Shown in pieces: positions 18,530-26,889 of a stretch of DNA of 64,000 nt (positions are counted from its first letter, which is position 1; each line of letters begins with the position of its first letter). A program made the translations under genes and the position numbers. The notes below the pieces were generated by a model, which saw only the letters and a list, made by a program, of their open reading frames with translations, ran no database searches and had not been told where the DNA came from. Source of the DNA: an uncultured bacterium (GTDB lineage: Bacteria; Cyanobacteriota; Vampirovibrionia; Gastranaerophilales; Gastranaerophilaceae); assembly GCA_902766105.1 (NCBI GenBank), contig CACXCI010000043.1, positions 39,902-103,901 of the forward strand. The letters run 5' to 3'.

Positions 18530-19519
18530 TTATACACTATTCAGCAAATGCGTGGCAACAATACTGGCTACTTTTGAAGGCATTTTATCATAATATTTAT
18601 CCTCTAAAGCATTAAATACCAAACGTTTGACACCCATTCTCTCTCTAATCAATAATGTGTCTAAATCTTTACTTGAATATTTTGATGCAAATTTCCTAAT
18701 TTGAAGAACAACTCTTGATGGAGTTAGATCGGCATTTTTAGGCAAATTCATTTTAATTTCCTGCAAACACCTTAAAGCATTGTCAGGCCCGATTTTTTCT
18801 GCCAAATTAGGAACTCTCATAAATTTTATAACACTTTCGGCATCTTCAGGAGAAAATTTATCTAAAATAGCTTGAACTCTATCCTGGCGCATTTTATTGA
18901 ATAACATAGCTACTGTAGCTAATTTTAAAACTTTTGAATCAACTTTCGGAAAAGCATCAGCCGGCGATGAAACATCACTTGCGACATCAGATGCGGCAGG
19001 AACACCCGCTTCTGCACTTTGCTGCATTTCTTGAGCCATTTTGTCCATATTAGATTGAGAAAGAGCAAACTCCATCAATCCTTCATCAATAACACCTTTA
19101 TCCTTTAACTCCCCAACCGCCTCATTATAAGCTTTTTTTACATGATGCTCAATCAATTCTAAAATTTTGTCATGAGGTAAACCTTGAGAAAAAGTTTGCT
19201 TTGCAATTTCAAAAATAGTATATGCAATTTTTTGCATAACAGGATCCCAGTATTGCTGCGGAATACCTGATCTTATTAAATCAACAGACTTATGAAAAGA
19301 CCATTCTGCAATAATTTGAGTTATGGTAACCGCTTGCTCAGCATTAAAATTTAAGTTAGGATCTTCTGCTAATGCTTTACCGGACAATAATGAAAAATTA
19401 CCTAACGTATTTATAACATATTGTTTTTGATTATCATCAAACTCAGAAGGAACAAGAGATTGAGCCTGTGCTGCCAGGTTTTGTGCAAAACTTTCATAAT
19501 CAAAATCAGGTGCCGCCAT
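18530..19519 (-). CDS. fliG: FliG-like protein of the export operon
   Basis: 329 aa, all helical, sitting between fliF and fliH where fliG is found in flagellar operons. Residues about 195-255 (LATVAMLFNKMRQDRVQAI, then KFSPEDAESVIKFM) resemble the armadillo-type middle domain of FliG. The N-terminal half is unlike standard FliG, and the charged torque helix of the C-terminal domain that faces the motor is not evident. It may be a scaffold or sorting-platform protein rather than a rotor part. It abuts fliF (stop and start adjacent). Assignment rests mainly on position. Confidence 0.6.
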   Translation of the reverse strand: MAAPDFDYESFAQNLAAQAQSLVPSEFDDNQKQYVINTLGNFSLLSGKALAEDPNLNFNAEQAVTITQIIAEWSFHKSVDLIRSGIPQQYWDPVMQKIAYTIFEIAKQTFSQGLPHDKILELIEHHVKKAYNEAVGELKDKGVIDEGLMEFALSQSNMDKMAQEMQQSAEAGVPAASDVASDVSSPADAFPKVDSKVLKLATVAMLFNKMRQDRVQAILDKFSPEDAESVIKFMRVPNLAEKIGPDNALRCLQEIKMNLPKNADLTPSRVVLQIRKFASKYSSKDLDTLLIRERMGVKRLVFNALEDKYYDKMPSKVASIVATHLLNSV

Positions 19520-21220
19520 CTATTGTCCTTCCCTTGCCGAACCTTCTTCAATCCAACTTTTAATATTATCTGCAGAATCTTCTGTAATTTCGCCGGATAA
19601 AGTATCTAAAGAATTCATAAGCAAATTTTCATCAAATTGCGGAATTGCAGCCGCTTTATTTTGCTGATTTAACAAATCACGAGCTAATTCTGATTGTCTT
19701 TGAGTTAGTTGACTTGCACGTGAATTAATGTCGTTAAGTTGTTTTTCCTGAGCCATGGCTCTCTGTCTTAACTGTTCTACTTCAATTTCATTTTCTTCCT
19801 TCAAGCGTTTTACCTTGGAAGATATTGCTTTAAATATAATTATTAAACCTATAGCTGATAATAGTAGTGCAAGCCACCAAGGATTACCTGTTTCATCAAC
19901 TTTAGGAAGATTTTGTTGTTTTTCGGGTGTAAGATACGGATCAGCAGAATTTGTAAACGCAATAGAAACATTAGCCGCTGTAACTTTTGGACTTGCAGCT
20001 CTTGCAATAAGTTCTTTTAATTCTTCTAACGTTGTATCCGTAGGCAAGTTATTACGATCTAAAGTTACGGCAATAGAAATGTCTTCAACAATACCAGGTC
20101 TTATATATTCATTTGTCTGAGTTTTTGTAACTCCATATTGGGTTTCTGTTGCCTGACGTGAATAATTACGATTTTGACTGGAATCTGTACCACTTGACGG
20201 CAAGCCGTTAGGTAAATATGTACTAACAGCATTTACCCCTTGCGAAGAATCTTTTGTTTGATCTCCCAATCCCTCTCTAAAAGATTGTTCAGAAACCGAG
20301 GCCTTTTTGTTAGGATCATATTCAATAGTAAATCTTTCAACAGGAGCCTGCCTTAAAAATGTACTGACAGTAGCGACATAATTTCCCGGTCCAACAAGCC
20401 TGTCTAATTGTTTAGAAATTTTTTGCTGCATATATCTGTCGTTTTCTTCAAGTCGCTGCAACATTTCATCTTCAGCATCCATTACACTGTGATATACATT
20501 ACCATTTGTATCAGTAATAGCAATATTTTCAGCTTTTAAACCATTCACACTGCCAAGTAATAAATTTGTTATAGCCTTAACTTTTGTCTGATCAAGCTTT
20601 GTAACTCCGCCATTTTCAGAACTTGGAGGCGGCAATACAATCTGAACCGTAGCAGTTTTTGGTTTTTCGCCATCAAACATATTACTGTTTTCCGGTATAG
20701 ATATAAATACAGAGGCATTTTGAATAGGAGGTATTTTTTTAATTAATCGTGCTAATTCACCGTTCATAGCACGAGCAAGACGAATTCTTTTATCTTCTTT
20801 GGTTGATGTAAAATCACCCTTATCAAAAATCTCCAACCCGACATTTTGATCCACTAAGCCGCTTTGAACAATTGCAATAATAGCATTATCTCTATCTGTT
20901 ACCGTACATTTTTTTGTTATTGTAGAACATTTTTTCGCATTCAAAACTAATTTTGATTTTGTACCGTCAGGTTGCCTTTCAACCGTAATACCTTGTTTAG
21001 CCAAAAGAGCCTGTATCTCAAGAGCTTTTCCAACATTATCGGTAGTAACCAAATCAACATTTGCGGCTAACGGTTCTCCGCCTAAATCCTGAGCTTTTTT
21101 ATCCCCGCCGCCTGAAGCTGCTATTGCAATTGACAAAATTACAACAACAAGTATCAGAGCCACGCCTCCGATTATTCCATACAATAAAGGTTTATTTTCC
21201 GTAATTTTACTAAAATCCAT
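19520..21220 (-). CDS. fliF: FliF-type MS-ring protein
   Basis: About 566 aa. A first membrane helix (LLYGIIGGVALILVVVIL) and a second near residue 450 (WWLALLLSAIGLIIIFK) bracket the periplasmic ring-building motifs. These include LVTTDNVGKALEIQALLAK (RBM1), RLARAMNGELARLIKKIPPI (RBM2/SctJ-like) and the long RBM3 insertion seen in FliF but not SctJ. A Gln/Glu-rich cytosolic tail of about 110 residues should contact the FliG-like protein. It forms the inner-membrane ring housing the export gate. I chose ATG 21220 (MDFSKIT). A GTG at 21250 would add ten residues. Confidence 0.88.
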   Translation of the reverse strand: MDFSKITENKPLLYGIIGGVALILVVVILSIAIAASGGGDKKAQDLGGEPLAANVDLVTTDNVGKALEIQALLAKQGITVERQPDGTKSKLVLNAKKCSTITKKCTVTDRDNAIIAIVQSGLVDQNVGLEIFDKGDFTSTKEDKRIRLARAMNGELARLIKKIPPIQNASVFISIPENSNMFDGEKPKTATVQIVLPPPSSENGGVTKLDQTKVKAITNLLLGSVNGLKAENIAITDTNGNVYHSVMDAEDEMLQRLEENDRYMQQKISKQLDRLVGPGNYVATVSTFLRQAPVERFTIEYDPNKKASVSEQSFREGLGDQTKDSSQGVNAVSTYLPNGLPSSGTDSSQNRNYSRQATETQYGVTKTQTNEYIRPGIVEDISIAVTLDRNNLPTDTTLEELKELIARAASPKVTAANVSIAFTNSADPYLTPEKQQNLPKVDETGNPWWLALLLSAIGLIIIFKAISSKVKRLKEENEIEVEQLRQRAMAQEKQLNDINSRASQLTQRQSELARDLLNQQNKAAAIPQFDENLLMNSLDTLSGEITEDSADNIKSWIEEGSAREGQ

Positions 21221-21263
21221 CTTTGTCCCGCTGTCTGTAATTATTTGCACTTATAAAAGGTTA

Positions 21264-21608
21264 TTATACAGAAATTTGAGAAATTCTATCATAGGCATTT
21301 ATAACTTTACCTACAAGCTGAGTAGCAACACTGACTGATATTTCCGATTTTGACATTGCAGTCATTACATCATGGATATCAACATTTTTATTTCCGGACA
21401 TAACGTCTTTTAAAAGATTATCCGGAGCATTCATCTCAGTGTTAAGATTTTCCACCAACCCGCTAAAAACCTGTTTGAAATTTTGACCTTCCGGAGATTC
21501 AACTCTATCCATTCGAGCACTCGGAATTCCACGACCTATACCATTATCGAATTTCGTATGCTGTATTCGTGAAGCCAAGTCATATTGTGGAAAATAATTA
21601 CTCTGCAT
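21264..21608 (-). CDS. fliE: FliE-like rod/MS-ring adaptor
   Basis: 114 aa, first gene of the export operon. The C-terminal half matches FliE: VDIHDVMTAMSKSEISVSV, then ATQLVGKVINAYDRISQISV, a pattern also seen in the inner-rod protein SctI. FliE joins the MS ring to the rod and is an early export substrate. The start is ATG 21608 (MQSNYFP), which has GAGAGG 8 bases upstream. The longer frame begins at a TTG lying inside that ribosome-binding site. Confidence 0.85.
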   Translation of the reverse strand: MQSNYFPQYDLASRIQHTKFDNGIGRGIPSARMDRVESPEGQNFKQVFSGLVENLNTEMNAPDNLLKDVMSGNKNVDIHDVMTAMSKSEISVSVATQLVGKVINAYDRISQISV

Positions 21609-21749
21609 AATACTACCTCTCAATCATATATTACTCTATACGCTCGGTCAATTTCAACTATATTAAGCAAAAATCAATCAAACGAACTAGAAACAGTGCA
21701 AATAATACTACCTGCACTGTTTTTAATGATTTATTAAGAAAAGTCAAAT

Positions 21750-22199
21750 TTATTTAATATCTTCAAGCTCTTTTCTTATATCTTCCACAGAAATTCGAAC
21801 AACAGGAGAATTTTCATCCTTCTTCAAAACACAATTCTTTATTTCTGCTTGAACAATAAAGCGTTTACACAAAATACAAATAAAATTATGTCCCCAAATA
21901 TAAATTGTTGCATCTTTACACCTATCCTGCCCTGCCTGAATTATAGCATTTTGTTCGGCATGAATAGAACGGCAAGTTTCATATTGAGTCCCTGATGGAA
22001 TATTATTTTTTATACGAAAACACTCACCACGCTCTGCGCATGATTCAACTTTAGACGGAGTACCGTTATAACCTGTCGCTTTAATTTTTTTATCCTCTCC
22101 AACAATAACAGCTCCAACCTGAGCCCTGATACAATTTGAACGTGAAGCACAAGTTTTTGCCAAATCCAAAAAATATTCATCCCACGGTTTAATTTTCAT
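21750..22199 (-). CDS. Deoxycytidylate (dCMP) deaminase family protein
   Basis: 149 aa zinc-dependent deaminase that should convert dCMP to dUMP for dTMP synthesis. SIHAEQNAI supplies the His ligand and catalytic Glu, and ICILC supplies the Cys pair (most relatives have PCxxC). The N-terminus WDEYFLDLAKTCASRSNC and GYNGTPSKV are typical of dCMP deaminases, as is a second zinc-type set of Cys (CAERGEC). AGGAG precedes ATG. It follows the AICAR-transformylase-like gene by 9 bases, so the two nucleotide-type genes form an operon. Confidence 0.88.
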   Translation of the reverse strand: MKIKPWDEYFLDLAKTCASRSNCIRAQVGAVIVGEDKKIKATGYNGTPSKVESCAERGECFRIKNNIPSGTQYETCRSIHAEQNAIIQAGQDRCKDATIYIWGHNFICILCKRFIVQAEIKNCVLKKDENSPVVRISVEDIRKELEDIK

Positions 22200-22208
22200 A
22201 ACACTCCT

Positions 22209-23144
22209 TTAATATCTGTAATTTCTTATACCTGTTGCAATCAAAACTATGTTATATTTGTCCGTAATTTTGGCAATCTTTTTAGATTCAGCACCATCAC
22301 CGGCTTCTATAATTAAACCGATTCTTCCTTGTATTGCAGCATTGACAATTTCCTCATTTTCAACAAAACCGTCTATAGCCAATACAGCATCTTTTGAATT
22401 TTCACAAGCAAAATCCATAGCATCTTCAACTGCATCAGCACCGTTGATATATCCCTGAGAAATTGCACACACAGCCAAATCTTTAGCAATTACGGCAGAA
22501 TTTGTTCGTGTATATTTTGCAACCTTCCAAGCAAAAATAGCATCTTCTGCCATTTGCTGCGTCGGTTTGGTCTTTCCGCAAACCTTGAACGAAGATTTTG
22601 TAAGCTTACTTTTATTTTGCTCCTGAACCAAATAGCCAAAAGGAGTAACCTTTACTCCGGATGTAGAAAAGCCTAACATCTCTTGTAACGGACTTTTAAT
22701 TCTTATTATATTTATATCCGTATTTTTAACCAAATAATCAAGAGCTTCATTTTCAAACCCAACAGAAATCACATTTCTGATTTTCATAGCACATAATTGC
22801 TTAGCACACTCTAATGTAACATTTTTACTGAACCCAACAGTTGAAGAACATAAATTAACAGGATCACACTCTATTGCTTTTTCAAAGGCATTATCTACAG
22901 ATGAACCAAGTGCAACAGATGAAAGCATGTTAGATTTTGCTATTGCAACAGTATTCACATCAAAGAACTCACCCAAAACTTCAACAACTCTGGTAAAATT
23001 CAAAAAATCCAAATATTCTAAAGCATCATTATCACTTAAAATTTCGTATTCAAGCCCACATTCCAATGGCGAAATTGCAGCCTCTTGAAACACATTTTCA
23101 CCATAAGGTAAACTTTTATATTCTTTTATTTCTATTATTTCCAT
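22209..23144 (-). CDS. Stand-alone AICAR transformylase-like (PurH C-terminal) protein, degenerate active site
   Basis: 311 aa. SLPYGENVFQEAAI near the N-terminus, AEDAIFAWKVAKYTRTNSAV in the middle and IVLIATGIRNYRY at the end follow the AICARFT domain of PurH step by step. The IMP-cyclohydrolase half is absent. The usual K-H-x-N-P-C-G catalytic loop reads KSNMLSS (Lys70 kept, His to Ser71, Pro-Cys-Gly lost), so formyl transfer is unlikely as in PurH. It may be a regulator, a scaffold or an enzyme with a changed reaction. GAGGG lies before ATG. Confidence 0.75.
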   Translation of the reverse strand: MEIIEIKEYKSLPYGENVFQEAAISPLECGLEYEILSDNDALEYLDFLNFTRVVEVLGEFFDVNTVAIAKSNMLSSVALGSSVDNAFEKAIECDPVNLCSSTVGFSKNVTLECAKQLCAMKIRNVISVGFENEALDYLVKNTDINIIRIKSPLQEMLGFSTSGVKVTPFGYLVQEQNKSKLTKSSFKVCGKTKPTQQMAEDAIFAWKVAKYTRTNSAVIAKDLAVCAISQGYINGADAVEDAMDFACENSKDAVLAIDGFVENEEIVNAAIQGRIGLIIEAGDGAESKKIAKITDKYNIVLIATGIRNYRY

Positions 23145-23238
23145 AATATCCCTCTATTTCAGGATAATGCTAACATAAAAAAGAGTTACTATCAAGTTAA
23201 TAAAACTTAAAGTTAAACCGTCGGACAACACATACAGC

Positions 23239-23267
23239 TTGATAAATTAATTTATCTTTAATATAAT
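23239..23267 (+). promoter_or_regulatory. Strong promoter of the 196-aa coiled-coil gene
   Basis: TTGATA (23239-23244), 17 bases, TATAAT (23262-23267). The start point would be near 23274. The leader carries GAGGG before ATG 23303. Confidence 0.85.
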
Positions 23268-23302
23268 AATCTTGTCTAAAAACAATAATTTATGAGGGAA
23301 AA

Positions 23303-23893
23303 ATGGCTATAGAGAATTTGAATGACGGTGTTGGGAAAAAGATTGTAGAAGCTTTGATGATGCAAGCTGATGAAGCTACCGATGAGAACATGATTACGGA
23401 AGAAGAACCGGAAATTTCTGAAAGTAATGATAAGCAAATCGAATACAACAATTCCATACAAAGCAATATTCAACAGCAGATTCATTCTCAGCTCGAATTT
23501 CAATCAGCTATTCAGCAACCAAGCATTGATAACGCCTTCAATCAAAGTTTGGCTCAGAATTTAGGAAACAGCTTTATTGCAGACGATTACGAATACCCTC
23601 AAAACGTAGCAATAATAAGACAATTAGTTGCAAAGCTTCCTGCAGGAGTAGCTCCAAAGACAGGTGCGGTAATTATTAAACAAACAATGGAAGCCTTAGG
23701 AATATCAATGAGCAGCGTATTAGAAGAAGCTAAGCAAGTTCAGGATAATTTAAGACAAAGCGCAAAAGATTGTCAAGCTAGTATTGCAGAGTATAAAAAA
23801 CAAATAAATATATTAGAAGCAAAATCTCAAATGTATCAAAGACAGGCTTCCGGCTTGACAGATATTATCAGCTTATTTATTCAGAGCAGATAG
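23303..23893 (+). CDS. Uncharacterised acidic coiled-coil protein
   Basis: 196 aa, no signal peptide. The first 100 residues are acidic and Gln/Asn-rich and probably disordered. Residues about 105-196 form a compact helical unit (VAPKTGAVIIKQTMEALG, then a coiled coil with heptad-like spacing). I do not recognise the family. It has a near-consensus promoter and a good Shine-Dalgarno, so it should be well expressed. It faces a cluster of similar short helical proteins next to the export operon, which raises the possibility of a secretion-related role (chaperone or substrate). Confidence 0.65.
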   Translation: MAIENLNDGVGKKIVEALMMQADEATDENMITEEEPEISESNDKQIEYNNSIQSNIQQQIHSQLEFQSAIQQPSIDNAFNQSLAQNLGNSFIADDYEYPQNVAIIRQLVAKLPAGVAPKTGAVIIKQTMEALGISMSSVLEEAKQVQDNLRQSAKDCQASIAEYKKQINILEAKSQMYQRQASGLTDIISLFIQSR

Positions 23894-23905
23894 GGATATT
23901 ATACA

Positions 23906-24241
23906 CTAATTACCTATAGAATAAGAGAATGCACTTTTAACATTTGCATCAATCATTGATTGACAAGATTCCATTTCTTGTGTGTATTCTTTGATTTGAA
24001 GTTCAAGTGCAGATTTCTGCTGCATAAGCTTTTCTTCCAATAATTTTAATTTATATTGTCTTTGCTGTAATTTTTTCGCAATCAAACTATCTGATTCATA
24101 ATCTGTTCCAACCTGCATTAGGTTGTTTACCGAATTTTGAGCAGTCATAAGGGCTGTCGTTATAAGTTGAAGCTTCCATTCTGCATTGGACTTCATCATA
24201 GCCAGTTGCCGTTTTCTGATTATACCTATAAGTAGACCCAT
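23906..24241 (-). CDS. Small basic coiled-coil protein
   Basis: 111 aa. It opens with MGLLIGIIRKRQLAMMKSNA, with no cleavable signal. From about residue 40 it is one long coiled coil (LQQRQYKLKLLEEKLMQQ) and ends with IDANVKSAFSYS. A similar ending (ISKNIESTFKTF) closes the 350-aa protein at 25609-26661. No known family comes to mind. Single long helices of this size resemble type III needle, chaperone or ruler-type parts, but that is only shape. It follows the 90-aa gene by 26 bases with GGCGGAAAG before ATG. Confidence 0.65.
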   Translation of the reverse strand: MGLLIGIIRKRQLAMMKSNAEWKLQLITTALMTAQNSVNNLMQVGTDYESDSLIAKKLQQRQYKLKLLEEKLMQQKSALELQIKEYTQEMESCQSMIDANVKSAFSYSIGN

Positions 24242-24267
24242 AACTTTCCGCCTTTTACCTTTTGAAA

Positions 24268-24540
24268 CTACCTTTTTTGATCTATGTTTGCTCCGTTTAA
24301 GAAACTGTGCTGACTGTTTTCGGCTATCAACTGTTCCATCTTATTGAGCTGATGTCTATGGTAATTCAGTCTGTATTGCGCCATTCGCAATTTCTTTTTG
24401 ACTGTTAAGAAATCTTTTACACCTTCCACAATTGAATTTATCATCGCCTGTATCGGGTTATTTCTTATCATATAATTTTTTGTATATAACAAGAAATCCA
24501 AGATTCTTTTTATGTATAGCTCTAGAGTTTGTTGAAACAT
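24268..24540 (-). CDS. Small helical protein of unknown function
   Basis: 90 aa, basic and helical, with an amphipathic N-terminus (FQQTLELYIKRILDFLLYTK) and a His/Gln-rich second helix (MAQYRLNYHRHQLNKMEQ). It has no signal peptide and no known motif. AAGGAG stands before ATG. It probably shares a transcript with the 111-aa gene downstream and with no other gene, since a terminator lies upstream at about 24700. Confidence 0.6.
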   Translation of the reverse strand: MFQQTLELYIKRILDFLLYTKNYMIRNNPIQAMINSIVEGVKDFLTVKKKLRMAQYRLNYHRHQLNKMEQLIAENSQHSFLNGANIDQKR

Positions 24541-24697
24541 GCTGCTCCTTACACTTTAGACCTACATATATTTAAAAACATCACACTCAATATTATTGAT
24601 AAAATTCAAAGGTCTGCGTAACATTTCTTAATATTAGGTCTCTCATATTTACAAAAAATATAACGGTAAGATTTTTAAAAACTTTAAATTTTATGCT

Positions 24698-24744
24698 AAA
24701 AAAAAATAGATTTCTGTAACAAAATTTACAAAAACCTATTTTTA
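24698..24744 (-). terminator. Terminator of the 25.6-26.7 kb gene pair
   Basis: On the minus strand AAATAGGTTTTTGTAA pairs with TTACAGAAATCTATTT (a few G-U pairs) and is followed by a run of nine or more T. It lies just past the stop of the Gly/Ser-rich gene. Confidence 0.7.
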
Positions 24745-24762
24745 AATTCATATTACTATATA

Positions 24763-25584
24763 TTATAAGTTTTGAATAGCTTTACTATCAGAATCTATGC
24801 CTTCTTTTAACATTTTTTTAGCAACATCACCCTGAGTATCCAACATTTTACATACAGTTTCAATATTTCTTACTTTTGTTTGTAATATTACATCAGCATT
24901 AGATGTAATATTTCCGGTAATATTTTGATAAGCGGCAAGAGCAGCTGAAGATGTACCCTGCATTAAATTACCCAAAACTGTTGTACCTGCACCATATACA
25001 CCTAAGTACGGTGATATTGCAGTCAAAATGCCGCCAAAACCGGATATTGTACTTGCAAAAGGCATTACAATATTTGAAGAAATTTTACCCATACCGGATG
25101 CTGTACCTATACCGTAAGCTGCCGCACTGGAAACATCAACAATACCTGCAGCACTTGAAGCAAACCCTGTAGGTGAGCCTGACATAGATGATGTTCCCCA
25201 ACCGTTTAAAACAGAAGAAGCTCCGCCTGTTGCTAATCCGTATATTGAATTAATAGATGCTGCACCACTTGGAAACCCGGAATAGTTATATAACGAATTT
25301 AAACCAAAGGCACTTCCACCATTAGTCTTATTATAATAGGAAGTTCCTGAGATATTCATAGTCTCTGAGCTGCCAAATACGGTAGCAAAAGAGGCGGGAG
25401 CAAGCAAACTCGCAATATTATATAATAAACTGCCGGCAGATTCAAAACCCGTACCTGTTCCGCTGCCTGATACGGTTAAATCTCTTAACCTATCATAAGT
25501 TTCCCACATCTGAGCCTTCGCAGCAGAACTAGCATCGCCAAATCTGTTTGCTATTACCAAATTACTATCGTTTTTGTATGACAT
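24763..25584 (-). CDS. Gly/Ser/Ala-rich protein with hydrophobic middle, unknown function
   Basis: 273 aa, unusually rich in Gly, Ser, Ala and Tyr with no signal peptide. The N-terminus (ANRFGDASSAAKAQMWETYD) is polar, then comes a long low-complexity middle with hydrophobic stretches (VMPFASTISGFGGILTAI), and the end is a polar helix (KMLDTQGDVAKKMLKEGID). A polar start, hydrophobic centre and helical end recall type III translocators, but no sequence family is recognisable. It is 24 bases behind the 350-aa gene and shares its operon. AGAGG precedes ATG. Confidence 0.6.
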   Translation of the reverse strand: MSYKNDSNLVIANRFGDASSAAKAQMWETYDRLRDLTVSGSGTGTGFESAGSLLYNIASLLAPASFATVFGSSETMNISGTSYYNKTNGGSAFGLNSLYNYSGFPSGAASINSIYGLATGGASSVLNGWGTSSMSGSPTGFASSAAGIVDVSSAAAYGIGTASGMGKISSNIVMPFASTISGFGGILTAISPYLGVYGAGTTVLGNLMQGTSSAALAAYQNITGNITSNADVILQTKVRNIETVCKMLDTQGDVAKKMLKEGIDSDSKAIQNL

Positions 25585-25608
25585 AATAACCTCTTTATTA
25601 CAATTTTA

Positions 25609-26661
25609 CTAACTTTCAAAAGTTTTGAAAGTACTTTCAATATTTTTAGAAATGATTTTATGGACAGCTTCCATTTCTGTTTGCAAAGCATTTTGTTCAG
25701 TATCAAGCGCTTTCAAACGCAATTCCAAAGTTCTGTCCTCTGTTTGTATTTGCTCTGTTCTTGCGTTGATATCCTGAACATTTTTTTCATAAACCTGTTG
25801 TTCATAATTATACTGATTCATAGCATCATTATAGGCATTTTCGTCAGTTATACTAGAAGCCTTTAACTCATATACAGCACTTGAACCTTCTAATTGCAAA
25901 GATGTTGCACGTCCTGACGGATCATACTCAACAATTCCGTATTTTGAAATTTCTTTGTTGGATGATTGATAATCTGCATAGTATGAATGTAACGCAGCTG
26001 TAGGATCCGCAATACAAGCATCTAATGTATCTGTGGTTGCTGCCGTTTTGGAAACATAGTTTACCTTATCGCTGGAGTCTGTCCAAAAATAAATATTTTT
26101 TAAAGCCTCTTCAGAACCACTTTCTCTGTATGCTTTCCAGTCTGTCGCTATTTGGGTATTCGGCCAATCCTTTTGAATTTGATCAAGCTGCGCACAATAC
26201 GTACCCCAGACTGAGGTTTTGCTTGTATCTGTTTTATCCACATCATTTAAACATGTTAATTTTCTTGTTCCGACCATATAATAAGGATCGGCCTCTGCAG
26301 GAACAACATATTGAACCTGAGGATTGTTAAAAGTATTTCTTATTCCAGTGTATTCTGAAACTTTCGAGTAATAAGTTACATAAGAATTATAATGAATACC
26401 ATCACTATCCGTATAATCAGCGGCTTGTATTTCTTTAATTGTTTGCGTAACATCGCCGCTTTCAAAAGAATATTGCGTAGTTGTAAAATCAGCCGTACTC
26501 GGTGCTGTCGGGACCTTCATACTATATAGCTGGTTCCACAATTCGGAACTTTTATTAGCTAAAGCCGTTCTGGCTTGATTTATTTGCTGTCCTTCATATT
26601 CAACATTTGTTTTTCTCGCCGCCAATGATATCCATCGTGCCTGAGATGCTGCCATGCCCAT
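25609..26661 (-). CDS. Uncharacterised protein with conserved-looking GMAASQARW start and C-terminal coiled coil
   Basis: 350 aa. The N-terminus MGMAASQARWISLAARKTNV, then EYEGQQINQARTALANKS, is a helix-forming, signal-free start of the sort seen in flagellin-like or type III exported proteins. The middle is Tyr/Thr/Asp-rich and beta-like, and the last 80 residues are a coiled coil (RTEQIQTEDRTLELRLKALD). I recall similar starts in gut Melainabacteria proteins but cannot name a function. AGGAG stands 8 bases before ATG. It leads a two-gene operon with the Gly/Ser-rich gene. Confidence 0.65.
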   Translation of the reverse strand: MGMAASQARWISLAARKTNVEYEGQQINQARTALANKSSELWNQLYSMKVPTAPSTADFTTTQYSFESGDVTQTIKEIQAADYTDSDGIHYNSYVTYYSKVSEYTGIRNTFNNPQVQYVVPAEADPYYMVGTRKLTCLNDVDKTDTSKTSVWGTYCAQLDQIQKDWPNTQIATDWKAYRESGSEEALKNIYFWTDSSDKVNYVSKTAATTDTLDACIADPTAALHSYYADYQSSNKEISKYGIVEYDPSGRATSLQLEGSSAVYELKASSITDENAYNDAMNQYNYEQQVYEKNVQDINARTEQIQTEDRTLELRLKALDTEQNALQTEMEAVHKIISKNIESTFKTFES

Positions 26662-26889
26662 AGTTACAGTCTCCTGTTATCTTCTACCTTCGTTATCGAT
26701 TTAATGATTTTTTTATCAAAGTCAATATTATCTGTATAAATTATACAATATACGTTAAGTTTTATGTACAAATTTCTACAAAAATCAACCGTATAGAGGA
26801 TTTTAAATTTAAGATAAGTAATTTTTGCTTTTCAGTTTTGTATTTTTCTGATAGAATACTAGAGGACATAATTTATAGAAAGGTAAATA

